Assembly (NCBI RefSeq): GCF_001864895.1
Contig: NZ_MJGO01000037.1
Coordinates: forward strand, 418,759-482,758
Source of the DNA: Curtobacterium sp. MCBA15_009
Lineage (GTDB): Bacteria; Actinomycetota; Actinomycetes; Actinomycetales; Microbacteriaceae
Direction of reading: 5' to 3'
DNA length: 64,000 bases
The position numbers were made by a program, and so were the translations under genes. Positions within the stretch are counted from its first letter, which is position 1, and the number at the start of each line of letters is the position of its first letter. Of the stretch, positions 42,092 to 52,480 are shown piece by piece. The notes beneath the pieces are model-generated. The model was not told the origin of the DNA. It searched no databases and saw only the letters and a program-made list of their open reading frames with translations.

Positions 42092-43323
42092 CCGACACCA
42101 GCATGATCACGAACGGCCAGCCCGTCCTCGCCGCCACCCCTGCGGCCGCGTCGGGTCCGGAGCACGTCGAGGTCCCGACCGCGTACGACGCGATCCTGCT
42201 CGCCGGCTTCGGTGGCCCCGAGGGCCAGGACGACGTCATCCCGTTCCTCCGCAACGTGACCCGCGGCCGTGGCATCCCCGACGAACGCCTCGAAGAGGTC
42301 GCGCACCACTACCGCCACTTCGGCGGCGTCAGCCCGATCAACGCGCAGAACCGCGCGCTCAAGGCGGCCCTCGAAGCCGAGCTCGCGTCGCGCGGCATCG
42401 ACATGCCCGTGCTCTGGGGCAACCGCAACTGGGAGCCGTACCTCGAGGGCGCCTTCACCGAGGCCGCTGACAAGGGCTACACGAAGCTCATCGCGATCGC
42501 CACGAGCGCCTACTCGTCGTTCTCGAGCTGCCGCCAGTACCGCGAGGACTACGCCCGCGTCCTGACCGAGACCGGCCTGGTCGACACGATCCAGGTCGAC
42601 AAGGTCCGCCAGTTCTTCGACCACCCGGGCTTCGTCCGCCCGTTCGTCGACGGCGTCCGCGACGGCATGGCCCGTGCGATCGCCGAGAACGAGGGCCTCG
42701 ACGTCGCCACCGAGCTGCACGTGCTGTTCTCGACGCACTCGATCCCCTCGACCGACGCCGCCAAGTCCGGCCCCGACTACCGTCACTTCGACGACCACGG
42801 CGCGTACGAGGCCCAGCACCTCGCCGTCGGCCAGGTCGTCCTCGACCAGGCCTGGGCCGAGCTGCTCGAGCAGCCCGAGCACGCGCACCTGCAGGGCACG
42901 TCGAAGCCCGCCTGGAAGCTCGTGTACCAGTCGCGCTCCGGCCCCCCGACGCAGCCGTGGCTCGAGCCCGACATCAACGACTACATGAACGAGGACCTCA
43001 AGGGCGGCCCGACCCGTGCCGTGCTGATCGTCCCGCTCGGCTTCGTCAGCGACCACATGGAGGTCATGTGGGACCTCGACGAGGAAGCCACCGAGACCGC
43101 GGGTGAGCTCGGCTTCTGGTCGCTCCGCACGCAGACGCCCGGCGTCGACCCGGCCTACGTGTCCGGGCTCGTCGACCTCGTGCTCGAGCGCGTCAACGGC
43201 ACGCCGACCGCCGAGCGTCCGCACCTGACCGACATCGGCCCCTGGTACGACGTGTGCCGTCCGGGCTGCTGCGAGAACGTCCGCGCCGGGTTCAAGCCCG
43301 CCGCCGCCGGCGTCGCCCCGTGA
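42088..43323 (+). CDS. hemH: Coproporphyrin III ferrochelatase (HemH/CpfC)
   Basis: 411 residues. Inserts Fe2+ into coproporphyrin III. LLAGFGGPEGQDDVIPFLRNV at the start, catalytic His in VLFSTHSIPS, and Glu in SDHMEVMWDLDEEA. Cysteines in FSSCRQY and C-terminal VCRPGCCENV match the four [2Fe-2S] ligands of actinobacterial ferrochelatases. The first 30 residues form an unstructured extension. Coupled to hemQ before and hemC after it. Confidence 0.96.
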   Translation: MTDTSMITNGQPVLAATPAAASGPEHVEVPTAYDAILLAGFGGPEGQDDVIPFLRNVTRGRGIPDERLEEVAHHYRHFGGVSPINAQNRALKAALEAELASRGIDMPVLWGNRNWEPYLEGAFTEAADKGYTKLIAIATSAYSSFSSCRQYREDYARVLTETGLVDTIQVDKVRQFFDHPGFVRPFVDGVRDGMARAIAENEGLDVATELHVLFSTHSIPSTDAAKSGPDYRHFDDHGAYEAQHLAVGQVVLDQAWAELLEQPEHAHLQGTSKPAWKLVYQSRSGPPTQPWLEPDINDYMNEDLKGGPTRAVLIVPLGFVSDHMEVMWDLDEEATETAGELGFWSLRTQTPGVDPAYVSGLVDLVLERVNGTPTAERPHLTDIGPWYDVCRPGCCENVRAGFKPAAAGVAP

Positions 43324-44348
43324 CCGACGGCACGGCGGACGGTCCGGCGCCGATCCGGCTCGGCACGCGTGCCAGCCGGCTCGCCGTCGCCCAGTCGCAG
43401 GACGTCGCCGACCGCCTGGCGAAGGCGGCCGGCCGCCCGGTCGAGCTCGTCACCGTCACGAGCGAGGGCGACACGAACCGTGCGTCCCTGGCGTCGCTCG
43501 GCGGTACCGGCGTCTTCGCCAGCGCGCTGCGCGAAGCGCTGGTCGCCGGCGAGGTCGACGTGCTCGTGCACTCCCTGAAGGACCTGCCGACCGCGCCGTA
43601 CCCGGGCCTGACCATCGGTGCCGTGCCGAAGCGCGCGGACGCCCGTGACGTCCTCGTCGCCCGGAACGGAGCCACCGTCGACACCCTGCCCGAGGGCGCG
43701 AAGGTCGGCACCGGTTCACCACGTCGCGTCGCCCAGCTCCGCGCGCAGCGTCCCGACCTCGACGTCGTGGACATCCGCGGCAACATCGACACGCGGCTCG
43801 GCCGGGTGCAGGACGACCTCGACGCCGTGGTGCTCGCCGCCGCCGGCCTCGGGCGCATCGATCGCCTGTCCGAGGCGACGGAGCTGCTCGACCTCGGCTT
43901 CTGGCCGAGCGCGCCCGGACAGGGTGCCCTGGCCGTCGAGATCCGGTCGGACGAGACCGACCGCGGGCTGCTCGCCGCGCTCCGCAAGATCGAGCACGCA
44001 CCGACCCGCCTGACCGTGACGGCCGAGCGCGAGGTCCTCGCCAAGCTCGAGGCCGGCTGCTCCGCACCGATCGGCGCGACCGCGGTCGTGGACGCCGAGA
44101 TGCTCCTCGTCTCGGCGACGGTCTACCGTCCCGACGGCAGCGAGTACCGCACCGCGTCGCACGCGGCGGTGCTCGACGGTTCCGCGCAGGACCGCCTCGA
44201 CGAGGCGCTCGAGGTCGGCGGTCGTGTCGCCGCCGAGCTGCTCGAGAACGGCGCGGCCGACCTCGCCGACCTGGCGACCACGGTCGCCGAGGACACCACG
44301 GACGGGCCATACACCGCGGGCCCCGGCCTGGCGACCCCGGCGGAGTAG
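43320..44348 (+). CDS. hemC: Porphobilinogen deaminase (hydroxymethylbilane synthase)
   Basis: 342 residues. Joins four porphobilinogens into hydroxymethylbilane. [20 protein letters not shown] at the N-terminus, [26 protein letters not shown], and the dipyrromethane-cofactor Cys in [14 protein letters not shown] 43320 overlaps the hemH stop. An acidic tail of about 25 residues follows the fold. Confidence 0.96.
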   Translation: MTDGTADGPAPIRLGTRASRLAVAQSQDVADRLAKAAGRPVELVTVTSEGDTNRASLASLGGTGVFASALREALVAGEVDVLVHSLKDLPTAPYPGLTIGAVPKRADARDVLVARNGATVDTLPEGAKVGTGSPRRVAQLRAQRPDLDVVDIRGNIDTRLGRVQDDLDAVVLAAAGLGRIDRLSEATELLDLGFWPSAPGQGALAVEIRSDETDRGLLAALRKIEHAPTRLTVTAEREVLAKLEAGCSAPIGATAVVDAEMLLVSATVYRPDGSEYRTASHAAVLDGSAQDRLDEALEVGGRVAAELLENGAADLADLATTVAEDTTDGPYTAGPGLATPAE

Positions 44349-44402
44349 GCGGTCACCACGCACCCCACCACCACCGTCCGGAACGCGGCGCGACCCCCGG
44401 TC

Positions 44403-45182
44403 GTGCTCGTCCCGCGCGGCGGTGCGTGGGGTGCGCGCGTCGCCGACGAGGCGCGCGACCGCGGCCTCGCCCCCGTGGTCGTCCCGCTCATCACCGACGC
44501 GCCGCCGTCGGACCCGTCCGCGTTCGACGCGGCGGTCCGCCGCTTGGCCGACACGGTGGGGAGGCCCGGATCGCCACCCGCGGTCGGCGCGCGGACACGC
44601 GCGGCCGGGTACGCGTGGGTGGTGGTGACCAGTGCGACGGCCGTGCGGGTGCTCGCCGGACGCGTGGCGGGCCTCCCGGCCGGTGTCCGGGTCGCCGCGG
44701 TCGGCACGCCGACCGCCCGGGCCGCGCGTGCTGCCGGGTGGGTCGTCGACCTGGTCCCGCCGGAGTCGTCCGCTGCCGGCCTCGTCGCGGCGTTCCCGGA
44801 CACCGACGGCACGGTCCTGTTCCCGCGGTCGGAGATCGCCGCACCCACCCTGGTCGACGGGCTCCGCGCCCGCGGCATCGACGTCGACGACGTGGTGGCG
44901 TACCGTACCGTGGGGACCGGCGACGAGCCGGTCGTCCTCGACGCGACGCCCGACGCGGTGCTCGTGACGAGCGGCAGCGTCGCCCGCGAGATCGCCCGCC
45001 GGATGACCCCGCTCGCCCCGCACACCCTCGTGGCCTGCATCGGCCCCGGGACCGCCGCCGAAGCGCGCGCGGCCGGGCTGCCGGTCCACGTCGTCGGACC
45101 CACGCGGTCCGCAGAAGCCCTGCTCGACGCCGTCGTCGAGGCCCTGAACCCCACCACCCCACACCAGGAAGGTCACCCGTGA
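44403..45182 (+). CDS. hemD: Uroporphyrinogen III synthase
   Basis: 259 residues of the poorly conserved HemD fold: two domains, with [14 protein letters not shown] and later [15 protein letters not shown] at the equivalent positions, and [20 protein letters not shown] at the end (T/G of the active site). Start GTG 44403; no other start codon is present in frame back to the hemC stop, so the gene begins 54 bases after hemC. Closes the linear tetrapyrrole with inversion of ring D. Confidence 0.88.
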   Translation: MLVPRGGAWGARVADEARDRGLAPVVVPLITDAPPSDPSAFDAAVRRLADTVGRPGSPPAVGARTRAAGYAWVVVTSATAVRVLAGRVAGLPAGVRVAAVGTPTARAARAAGWVVDLVPPESSAAGLVAAFPDTDGTVLFPRSEIAAPTLVDGLRARGIDVDDVVAYRTVGTGDEPVVLDATPDAVLVTSGSVAREIARRMTPLAPHTLVACIGPGTAAEARAAGLPVHVVGPTRSAEALLDAVVEALNPTTPHQEGHP

Positions 45183-46234
45183 CCGGTCGTTTCCCCCAGG
45201 TCCGCCCCCGTCGACTCCGCGCCACCCCCGCGATGCGACGGCTGGTGGCCGAGACCCGGCTCCACCCCGCCGAGCTCGTGCTGCCGATGTTCATCCGCGA
45301 GGGCGCGACCGACGCCGTCGACATCTCGAGCATGCCGGGCGTGCAGCAGCACTCCCTCGACTCGTTCCGCCGCGCCCTCGTGTCCGCTGCAGAGGTCGGG
45401 GTCGGCGGCGTGAACCTGTTCGGCGTCCCCACCACGAAGGACGCCGAGGGCTCCGGCGCCACCGACCCGGACGGCATCCTCAACGTGGCGATCCGCGTGG
45501 CGAAGGAAGAGGTCGGCGACGCGTTGGTCGTGCAGTCCGACCTGTGCCTCGACGAGTTCACCGACCACGGGCACTGCGGGGTTCTGGCGTCCGACGGCTC
45601 GGTCGACAACGACGCCACCCTGCTGCGCTACCGCGACATGGCGGTCGCCCAGGCCGAGGCCGGCGCCGAGCTCGTCTGCATGAGCGGCATGATGGACGGC
45701 CAGATCGCCGCCGCGCGCGACGCCCTCGACGTCGCCGGGCACAGCGGCACCGCGCTGCTCGCCTACGCCGCCAAGTACGCATCGGCGTTCTACGGTCCCT
45801 TCCGCGAAGCCGTCTCGTCGTCACTCGTCGGCGACCGCCGGACGTACCAGATCGACGCCGCGAACGGTCGCCAGGGCCTCCGCGAGGTCGCGCTCGACGT
45901 CGACGAGGGCGCCGACATCGTGATGGTGAAGCCCGCGATGAGCTACCTCGACGTGCTCGCGGAGACCGCAGCGACCTCGCCCGTGCCGGTCTGGGCGTAC
46001 CAGATCTCCGGCGAGTACGCGATGATCACCGCAGCAGCGCAGAACGGGTGGATCGACCGCGACGCCGCCGCGATGGAGTCGCTCGTCGGCATCAAGCGCG
46101 CCGGTGCCGACGCGATCCTGACCTACTTCGCCGTCGACGTCGCGCGGAAGCTCAACGAGGAAGCGGGCCTCCGCACCTCGGGCAGCACCGCGGCCGTCGC
46201 CGGCATCGCCTCGACCGGGAAGGCCCCCGAATGA
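45179..46234 (+). CDS. hemB: Delta-aminolevulinic acid dehydratase (porphobilinogen synthase)
   Basis: 351 residues. Condenses two 5-aminolevulinate molecules. Schiff-base lysines lie in [13 protein letters not shown] and [10 protein letters not shown]. The metal loop reads [15 protein letters not shown]: it keeps two Cys but has Asp where Zn-type enzymes have a third, a mixed form that fits actinobacteria. GTG 45179 overlaps the hemD stop; its own stop overlaps hemL. Confidence 0.96.
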   Translation: MTGRFPQVRPRRLRATPAMRRLVAETRLHPAELVLPMFIREGATDAVDISSMPGVQQHSLDSFRRALVSAAEVGVGGVNLFGVPTTKDAEGSGATDPDGILNVAIRVAKEEVGDALVVQSDLCLDEFTDHGHCGVLASDGSVDNDATLLRYRDMAVAQAEAGAELVCMSGMMDGQIAAARDALDVAGHSGTALLAYAAKYASAFYGPFREAVSSSLVGDRRTYQIDAANGRQGLREVALDVDEGADIVMVKPAMSYLDVLAETAATSPVPVWAYQISGEYAMITAAAQNGWIDRDAAAMESLVGIKRAGADAILTYFAVDVARKLNEEAGLRTSGSTAAVAGIASTGKAPE

Positions 46235-47562
46235 CCTCGAACGACCAGCTGTTCGGCCGCGCGAAGAACGCGATCCCCGGCGGCGTGAACTCGCCGGTCC
46301 GTGCCTACGGTTCGGTCGGCGGCACCCCGCGCTTCCTCGTGTCGGCGAAGGGCGCCTACGTCACCGACGCCGAGGGTCGCGAGTACGTCGACCTCGTCGC
46401 GTCGTGGGGCCCCGCGATCCTCGGGCACGCCCACCCCGGCACGGTCGAGGCCGTGCAGCAGGCCGCCGCGCGCGGGCTGTCCTTCGGGGCGTCGACGCCG
46501 GGCGAGACCGAGCTGGCCGAGCTCGTGAAGCAGCGGGTGTCGGTGGACGGCGACGGCCCGATCGAGAAGCTCCGCATGGTGTCGACCGGCACCGAGGCCA
46601 CGATGACCGCGATCCGGCTCGCCCGCGGCTACACCGGCCGCGACCTGCTCGTGAAGTTCGCCGGGCACTACCACGGCCACTCGGACTCCCTGCTGGCCGA
46701 GGCCGGCTCGGGCGTCGCGACCCTGGCGATGCCGGGCAGCGCGGGCATCACCGCCGAGACCGCCGCGCAGACGCTCGTGCTGCCGTACAACGACCTCGAC
46801 GCGGTGCGCCGGGCGTTCGACGAGCACTCCGAGCGCATCGCCGCCGTCATCGTCGAGTCGGCCGCCGCGAACATGGGCGTGCTCGCCCCGGAGCGCGGCT
46901 TCAACCGGGCGCTGGCGCAGATCACGCAGTCGCACGGCGCGCTGCTCATCGTCGACGAGGTCCTGACCGGGTTCCGCGTCGGCTCCGCCGGCTGGTGGGG
47001 CCTTGAGGCGTCGAAGGTCGTCCCCGACGGTGCCGGGTGGAAGCCCGACATCATCACGTTCGGCAAGGTCATCGGCGGCGGCATGCCGCTCGCCGCGCTC
47101 GGCGGCCGACGCGAGGTCATGGACTTCCTCGCCCCGCTCGGCCCGGTGTACCAGGCGGGCACGCTGTCCGGGAACCCGCTCGCCGTCGCCGCCGGCACCG
47201 CGACGCTCCGCGCCGCCACCGCCGAGGTCTACGAGCACCTCGACCGCACGGCCTCGACCATCGCCACCGCGACGAGCGAGGCGCTGTCCGCCGAGGGCGT
47301 GGCCCACACCGTGCAGCACGCCGGCAACCTGTTCTCGTTCGCGTTCACCGAGCAGGCACCGCGGAACTACGACGACGTGCGGGCGCAGGACGTCTTCCGC
47401 TACGCGCCGTTCTTCCACGCCATGCTCGACGCCGGGGTCACCCTGCCGCCGAGCGTGTTCGAGGCGTGGTTCGTCACGGCTGCGCACGACGACCGGGCCG
47501 TGGGCCGCGTGCTCGACGCGCTGCCCGCCGCCGCGAAGGCCGCTGCCGCCGCCACGGCGTAG
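46231..47562 (+). CDS. hemL: Glutamate-1-semialdehyde 2,1-aminomutase
   Basis: 443-residue PLP enzyme that makes 5-aminolevulinate from HemA's product. [15 protein letters not shown] at the N-terminus, [32 protein letters not shown] lysine in [12 protein letters not shown], and AGTLSGNP. Last gene of the heme operon, followed by a strong terminator hairpin. Confidence 0.97.
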   Translation: MTSNDQLFGRAKNAIPGGVNSPVRAYGSVGGTPRFLVSAKGAYVTDAEGREYVDLVASWGPAILGHAHPGTVEAVQQAAARGLSFGASTPGETELAELVKQRVSVDGDGPIEKLRMVSTGTEATMTAIRLARGYTGRDLLVKFAGHYHGHSDSLLAEAGSGVATLAMPGSAGITAETAAQTLVLPYNDLDAVRRAFDEHSERIAAVIVESAAANMGVLAPERGFNRALAQITQSHGALLIVDEVLTGFRVGSAGWWGLEASKVVPDGAGWKPDIITFGKVIGGGMPLAALGGRREVMDFLAPLGPVYQAGTLSGNPLAVAAGTATLRAATAEVYEHLDRTASTIATATSEALSAEGVAHTVQHAGNLFSFAFTEQAPRNYDDVRAQDVFRYAPFFHAMLDAGVTLPPSVFEAWFVTAAHDDRAVGRVLDALPAAAKAAAAATA

Positions 47563-47581
47563 CCGCGGATCCGAACAAGGG

Positions 47582-47623
47582 GACGCCCCCGTGCCCGACG
47601 TCTCCGTCGGTCACGGGGGCGTC
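47582..47623. terminator. Terminator hairpin after hemL
   Basis: Perfect 12-bp inverted repeat GACGCCCCCGTG / CACGGGGGCGTC (47582-47593 with 47612-47623) with a possible extra stem in the loop. It lies between convergent genes (hemL ending 47562 and the minus-strand gene ending 47629), so it can serve both. Confidence 0.82.
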
Positions 47624-47628
47624 GTCGT

Positions 47629-48411
47629 TCAGTCGCAGTCGGACTTCGTGAAGGACACGTCGAGCTTCTTCGACGAGCCCTCGAAGGAGTAGCTGAAGCG
47701 CACGTCGATGTCCTCGGCGAACAGCTTCTTCGTGTCGCTGTTCGTGCAGACCGTGTCCCCGAGCGAGTCGCGGAGCGCGCTCTCGCTGAGCGATGCGGGG
47801 TCGACGCTCGACGACACCGTGTAGTCGTAGTGGATCGCGGTGCCCTCGGCCTCGACACCGGTCCAGGTGGTCACCGAGTCGACCTGCTGCGGCAGCTTCG
47901 TGTCCTCGCGGATCTGCGCGACGGCCTTCGACACGGTCTCCTCGGTGGAGTCGTCGAACGCAGCGTGCAGCCCCTGTCGGACGCCGAACCCGACGGCCAG
48001 GAAGACGACGACACCGAGGACCGAGATGAGGACCCGCTTGCCCCGCGACTGCTTGGGCGGCGGGGCGTACGGCGCAGCGCCGGCACCCGGTCCGTACGGC
48101 GGCTGTCCGGGCTGCTGGCCGTAGCCGGGCTGCTGACCCGGCTGCTGGCCGTAGCCCGGCTGCTGACCGGGCTGCTGGCCGTACGCCGGCTGCTGGTCCG
48201 GGTACTGGCCGGGCTGCTGCTGTCCGAAGCCGGGTTGCTGCGTGCCGGGCTGCTGCCCGTCCGGCTGCTGGCCGTAGCCGGGCTGCTGCGCGCCGGGCTG
48301 CTGCCCGTCCGGCTGCTGGCCGTGGCCGGGCTGCTGCTGTCCGTACCCGGGCTGCTGCTGCGGATCCGGCTGCGGGTCCGACCCCGGGTGGGACGGCGGC
48401 GTGTTCGACAT
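47629..48411 (-). CDS. Membrane-anchored protein with Q/P/G/Y-rich repeats
   Basis: 260 residues: about 110 residues of low-complexity repeats (GYGQQPGQQP and variants), then a basic stretch KQSRGKR, one membrane helix (VLISVLGVVVFLAVGFGVR), then an extracytoplasmic domain with two cysteines near the end (TVCTNSDTK, KSDCD). The repeated N-terminal part would be cytoplasmic. Similar Gln/Pro-rich tails occur on many actinobacterial DUF4190/DUF4878-like proteins. Function unknown. Confidence 0.85.
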   Translation of the reverse strand: MSNTPPSHPGSDPQPDPQQQPGYGQQQPGHGQQPDGQQPGAQQPGYGQQPDGQQPGTQQPGFGQQQPGQYPDQQPAYGQQPGQQPGYGQQPGQQPGYGQQPGQPPYGPGAGAAPYAPPPKQSRGKRVLISVLGVVVFLAVGFGVRQGLHAAFDDSTEETVSKAVAQIREDTKLPQQVDSVTTWTGVEAEGTAIHYDYTVSSSVDPASLSESALRDSLGDTVCTNSDTKKLFAEDIDVRFSYSFEGSSKKLDVSFTKSDCD

Positions 48412-48563
48412 GGTGGTTCCCCCTGGATCGCGGCCCGCGGCGACGCACCTGCTGCGGTGCCGGAGCCCTCCCCGACACGGGCCGCGGACACCTGAAGGCC
48501 CATTCAAGCACGCAGCCGAGGCACGTGCTCCGTTGCGGTGCGGCCGGCCGGGGGCCTGCACCC

Positions 48564-49349
48564 CTAGGCGGCGCGGCGGGCGGCCCAGCGCCCCTCCGAG
48601 CGCACGATGGCGAGCGGGAAGTCGAACGCGTGCGACACCGCCGACGACGTGATGACCTCGTCCGACGTGCCCTGTGCCACCGCGGCACCGTCGCGCAGCA
48701 GCACGGCGTGCGACGTCGACGCGGGCAGGTCCTCGAGGTGGTGGGTCACCATGACGCTGCCGAGCTGGGGGTGCCGCTGCCGGAGCGCGTCGACGGTCTC
48801 GAGCAGGTGCTCGCGCGCGGCGACGTCGAGGCCGGTGGCGGGTTCGTCGAGCAGCAGGAGCTGCGGCTCCGCCATGAGCGCACGGGCGATGAGGGCCCGA
48901 CCGCGCTCGCCCTGCGAGAGCACCGGCCAGCGGGCGTCACGGCGAGCGGCGAGCCCGACGTCCGCCACGTGCTGCTCGGCCCGTGCGAGCTGCTCGGCGG
49001 ACGGCTCCCACCGCAGCATCAGGTCCGTCGTCCCGGTCAGGCCGGTCAGGACGGTCTCGAACACGGTGAGCGGCGAGAGCATCCGGTGGCGGGGATCGAC
49101 GTGCCCGATGCGCTGCCGGAGTTCCCGGACGTCGGTGCGGCCGAGCCGGCTGCCGAGCACCTCGACGTGCCCGGCGGTCGGGTGCGCGGTCGCGCCGAGC
49201 ACGGCGAGCAGCGTGGACTTGCCGGCACCGTTCGGGCCGAGCAGCGCCCAGTGCTCGCCGCGTCGGACGGTCAGGTCGATGTCGTGCAGCAGGTCGCGGC
49301 CGGAGCGCGTGACGCGGACCCCGGTGGCGTGGATGAGGACGTCGGTCAC
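48564..49349 (-). CDS. ABC transporter ATP-binding protein, orphan
   Basis: 261-residue ATPase. Walker A GPNGAGKST (about 38-46), Q-loop replaced by HVDPRHRM, signature LSQGERGRALIARAL, Walker B LLLLDEPATGLD, H-loop VTHHLEDLP. The signature LSQGE in place of LSGGQ and the short length fit the ModF/PhnC-like single ATPase group. No permease or binding protein is nearby. GTG 49349 overlaps the stop of the tandem GntR-like gene, so they are coupled. Confidence 0.9.
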   Translation of the reverse strand: MTDVLIHATGVRVTRSGRDLLHDIDLTVRRGEHWALLGPNGAGKSTLLAVLGATAHPTAGHVEVLGSRLGRTDVRELRQRIGHVDPRHRMLSPLTVFETVLTGLTGTTDLMLRWEPSAEQLARAEQHVADVGLAARRDARWPVLSQGERGRALIARALMAEPQLLLLDEPATGLDVAAREHLLETVDALRQRHPQLGSVMVTHHLEDLPASTSHAVLLRDGAAVAQGTSDEVITSSAVSHAFDFPLAIVRSEGRWAARRAA

Positions 49350-50659
49350 GTCCCCATCGTGCCGTACCGCGTGGTGACGTCGTCGATGTGGGCCCGGGCG
49401 ACGTCGGTGAACTCGCGGCCCGCGGCCCTGGCTGCCCGGACGTCTCCGCGGCCGGCTGCCGCCTCGAGTGCCATCCACAGGGCGTCGGTCTCCCACTGGC
49501 GGAACGGCGGTGCCTCCGGCAGCGCGTAGGCGAGCCGGGCCATCGCGAGGCGCAGGGCCTCGCGGACCCACCGGTTCTCGGTCTGTTCGGACAGGAACCG
49601 GGTGACGGCGAAGGCGCTCTCGGTGTAGCGGTGGTCCCGCACGTGGCCGTCGTCCCGCGCGCGGTCGACCAGGCGGAGGAACTCCTCGAGCGCCGGCTCC
49701 CGCAGGTCGGGGAGCACGTGGAGGGCAGCGTTCCCGAAGACGCCGGTGAGCAGTTCCATCGCCTCCCGCCAGGTGTCGATCGACGGCGCAGCGACGCGGA
49801 CGCCGCCCGGGGCGTCGACGACGAGGCCCAGGTCGACCAGCCACCGGAGGGTGTCGAGCACGTCGTCCGGCCGGGCGCCCGTCAGCGCGACCAGTCCCGC
49901 GACGGTGTGGGTCGAACCCGTCGGCAGCGCTCCTGATCGCAGGTGACGGAGGAGGCCACGGTCGAGCACGCTCGGGTGGGGTCCGGCAGGGAGCGGCTCC
50001 CGGTCGGTCGTGCGCACGATCCCGAGGTGTCGACGGTGGCTCTCGATCAGGCCCTCCATGCGCTCGGCGGCGGCGGTCGCATCGTCCGGATCGCCGGTGG
50101 CCGCCACCCTCGCGACCGTGCGCGACCATCCGTGCAGGTCGTGCACCGACCACGGCACGGTCGGCACCCGGGCCCACCGCAGGCGTTCGTAGGCGCGGGT
50201 ACCGAGGTCCCGGAGGAGCGTGTCCGGGCACCGGGTGAACCAGAACTGCACCGATGCGGAGAACGCGGTCGGGAAGTCGGGGAGCCGGAGCGCCGCGGTC
50301 CGTTCGGCGGCGGCGACGAGCCGGTCGAGCTCGTCGCGCAGGTGGGGGGTGAGCACGGTGGTCGTGGCGCGGACGGCCGGACCGAACAGCGCGACCCACG
50401 CGTCGAAGGCGTCCGACAGGTCCGCGTCTGACAGGACTGCGTACTCCCACGAGCCGCCGGCCCCACGGGTCACGATGCCGAGGTCTTCGAGGCGCAGCGC
50501 TGCCGATCGCACCCGGGCGGCCGGCATGCCCCAGTCCCACCCGAGGTGGTCGACGTCGAGCGTCACCGGGCCGGGCGGCCCCGAGCGGACGTGCGCGAGC
50601 AGGGCGGCGTAGGCGTCGTCGTTGCGCGACGCCCACGGGTCACCCCACTCGCCGTCCAC
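49346..50659 (-). CDS. Tandem GntR/FCD-like regulator (two regulators fused)
   Basis: 437 residues made of two similar halves. First half: winged helix (YAALLAHVRSG ... MPAARVRSAALRLEDLGIV) and an FCD-like helical domain. Second half from about 250: another winged helix (HTVAGLVALTGARPDDVLDT LRWLVDLGLV region) and a second FCD-like bundle. FCD repressors are normally about 220-240 residues with one of each. Five bases after the 222-residue GntR gene and overlapping the ABC gene. The usual N-terminal GntR signature is weak in both halves, so DNA binding is uncertain. Confidence 0.72.
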   Translation of the reverse strand: MDGEWGDPWASRNDDAYAALLAHVRSGPPGPVTLDVDHLGWDWGMPAARVRSAALRLEDLGIVTRGAGGSWEYAVLSDADLSDAFDAWVALFGPAVRATTTVLTPHLRDELDRLVAAAERTAALRLPDFPTAFSASVQFWFTRCPDTLLRDLGTRAYERLRWARVPTVPWSVHDLHGWSRTVARVAATGDPDDATAAAERMEGLIESHRRHLGIVRTTDREPLPAGPHPSVLDRGLLRHLRSGALPTGSTHTVAGLVALTGARPDDVLDTLRWLVDLGLVVDAPGGVRVAAPSIDTWREAMELLTGVFGNAALHVLPDLREPALEEFLRLVDRARDDGHVRDHRYTESAFAVTRFLSEQTENRWVREALRLAMARLAYALPEAPPFRQWETDALWMALEAAAGRGDVRAARAAGREFTDVARAHIDDVTTRYGTMGT

Positions 50660-50664
50660 CGGGG

Positions 50665-51333
50665 TCAGCCGCGGTCGGCGCGGACCGCCTCGATGTGCTG
50701 CTCGAAGTTGCGGGTCAGGGCACGCCCGGCCTCGGCGGCGGTCTCGCCGTCGCGCTCGTCCAGCGCGTCGCGCAGGATCGAGAAGAACGCCTCGGAGCCG
50801 TACTGCTCGAACGGCGGGGTCGGGTTCAGCGTGAACCGCACGCGTTCGATCGCCCCGACCGCCGCGTTCTGCACGAGCGGGTTGCCGGAGTGCGCGACGG
50901 CGAACTCGATGACGTCGGTGACGGCGCCGCTGAAGCCGTAGTCCCGCACCTTGCGTGCTGCGTCGGCCTTGTCGAGCAGCGCGGACAGGGCCTCCACGTC
51001 CTCGTCGGCGTACTCGGGGACGCCCCAGCGCAGGCTGAGCTCGAAGAACCCGGTCATGGCGCGGGTGGCGGTCACCCAGTCGTCGAAGGTCGGGGTGGCG
51101 ACGCGCGTGTAGCGGTTCGCCTCCATCTCGACCAGGCCGATGTCGACGAGCTTCGCGATGGCCTCGCGGATGGGCGTGCGACTGACACCGAGCCACTGGA
51201 CCAGCTCGTCGTCGTTGAGGCGTTCACCGTGCTGCAGGGTGCCGTCGCGCAGGGCGGCGAGCATCTTCTCGTAGACGACGTCGCGCAACAGCTTCCGCGG
51301 TGAGTTCTCCACCGTCGACTTGGGGACCGGCAT
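50665..51333 (-). CDS. GntR-family (FadR/FCD) transcriptional regulator
   Basis: 222 residues. Winged-helix DNA-binding domain (VVYEKMLAALRDGTLQHGER, LNDDELVQWLGVSRTPIREA, IAKLVDIGLVE) then an all-helical FCD-like ligand domain. First gene of a three-gene set with the tandem regulator and the orphan ABC ATPase. ATG 51333 start. The AT-rich stretch 51376-51400 just upstream is a likely promoter/operator site. Confidence 0.9.
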   Translation of the reverse strand: MPVPKSTVENSPRKLLRDVVYEKMLAALRDGTLQHGERLNDDELVQWLGVSRTPIREAIAKLVDIGLVEMEANRYTRVATPTFDDWVTATRAMTGFFELSLRWGVPEYADEDVEALSALLDKADAARKVRDYGFSGAVTDVIEFAVAHSGNPLVQNAAVGAIERVRFTLNPTPPFEQYGSEAFFSILRDALDERDGETAAEAGRALTRNFEQHIEAVRADRG

Positions 51334-51415
51334 GCCATCTCCTCGTGCCTGGGACTCGACGCTGGAATCCTAACGTGTCAAATGGCAAGCGTTTGTGAAA
51401 TGCTGGCACACCGGT

Positions 51416-52390
51416 TCACTGCATCGCGACGACCGTGCGCCCGTGCACGCGCCCGGCCACGACCTCGGCCCCGATCGTGATCGCTTCGTCCGGCGAGACG
51501 GTGCGGGTGACCCCGGCGAGCAGCCCCGAGTCGAGGTCGGTCGCCAGGCGCTCCCACGCCCGGCGCCGCAGCGCGAGCGGCGCCTGCACCGAGTCGATGC
51601 CGAGCAGCGACACCCCGCGCAGGATGAACGGCAGCACCGTCGTCGACAGGGCGGCGTCCTGCGCCAGCCCGCACGCCGTCACGGCGCCGCCGTACTGCGT
51701 CGAGGCGAGCACGTTCGCCAGCGTCGTGCCGCCCACGCTGTCGACCGCCCCCGCCCACACCGTGCGTTGCATCGGCCGACCCGGCTCGGACAGGGTCGCG
51801 CGGTCGACGACGTCGACCGCGCCGAGCCGCCGCAGGGACTCCGCGTTCGCCGGTCGGCCGGTCGACGCGGTCACCCGGTACCCCCGTGCCGTGAGCAGCG
51901 CGATCGCCACCGTCCCCACGCCCCCGGACGCGCCCGTCACGAGCACGGGTCCGTCCTCCGGCGCGACGAACCGTTCGAGCGCGAGGACGCTGAGCATCGC
52001 CGTGAAGCCCGCGGTGCCGATGGCGGCCGCGAAGGCGTCGTCGATCGTGTCCGGCAGCACGACCGCGGACCCCGACGGCACGACCGCCCGCCGCGCCCAC
52101 CCGCCGTGCCGGCGCTCGCCGAGACCGGCGCCGGTCACCACCACCCGGTCGCCGATCGCGACCTCGTGCACCCCGGGCCCGAGCGCCGAGACGGTGCCCA
52201 CGACGTCGATGCCCGGCACGAGCGGGTCGAGGCGGGCGACCCCGGGGTCCCCGGCCAGGGCCAGTCCGTCCTTGTAGTTGACGCTCGAGTACGAGACGTC
52301 GACGAGGGCCTCGCCCTCGGTCGGCTCGGGCAGGTCGACGTCGGTGACGGTGGGCGGGGCGGCACTGGACACGAGGACGGCGCGGGTCAT
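51416..52390 (-). CDS. MDR-family oxidoreductase, YhdH/AcuI-like
   Basis: 324-residue zinc-free medium-chain reductase. Opening YSSVNYKDGLALAGDPGVAR closely matches YhdH/AcuI quinone or acrylyl-CoA reductases (SSLNYKD...), with GASGGVGTVAIALL as the NADPH motif and CGLAQ in the C-terminal half. Reduces acrylyl-CoA or quinone-like electrophiles. Starts at ATG 52390, transcribed on the same strand as pfkA. Confidence 0.9.
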   Translation of the reverse strand: MTRAVLVSSAAPPTVTDVDLPEPTEGEALVDVSYSSVNYKDGLALAGDPGVARLDPLVPGIDVVGTVSALGPGVHEVAIGDRVVVTGAGLGERRHGGWARRAVVPSGSAVVLPDTIDDAFAAAIGTAGFTAMLSVLALERFVAPEDGPVLVTGASGGVGTVAIALLTARGYRVTASTGRPANAESLRRLGAVDVVDRATLSEPGRPMQRTVWAGAVDSVGGTTLANVLASTQYGGAVTACGLAQDAALSTTVLPFILRGVSLLGIDSVQAPLALRRRAWERLATDLDSGLLAGVTRTVSPDEAITIGAEVVAGRVHGRTVVAMQ

Positions 52391-52480
52391 GCGCCGGACG
52401 CTACCCCGGGCCTCCCGGTCGGGTGACGGCGCGCCGTGCCACCCGGCAGCGTTCACCCGGCAGCGCTCATCCGGCAGTGT

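Noticed and set aside
48100-48370. Repeat array that might be CRISPR-like
   Set aside because: The repeats are coding Gln/Pro/Gly/Tyr codons in frame within a membrane protein; no spacers of constant length.
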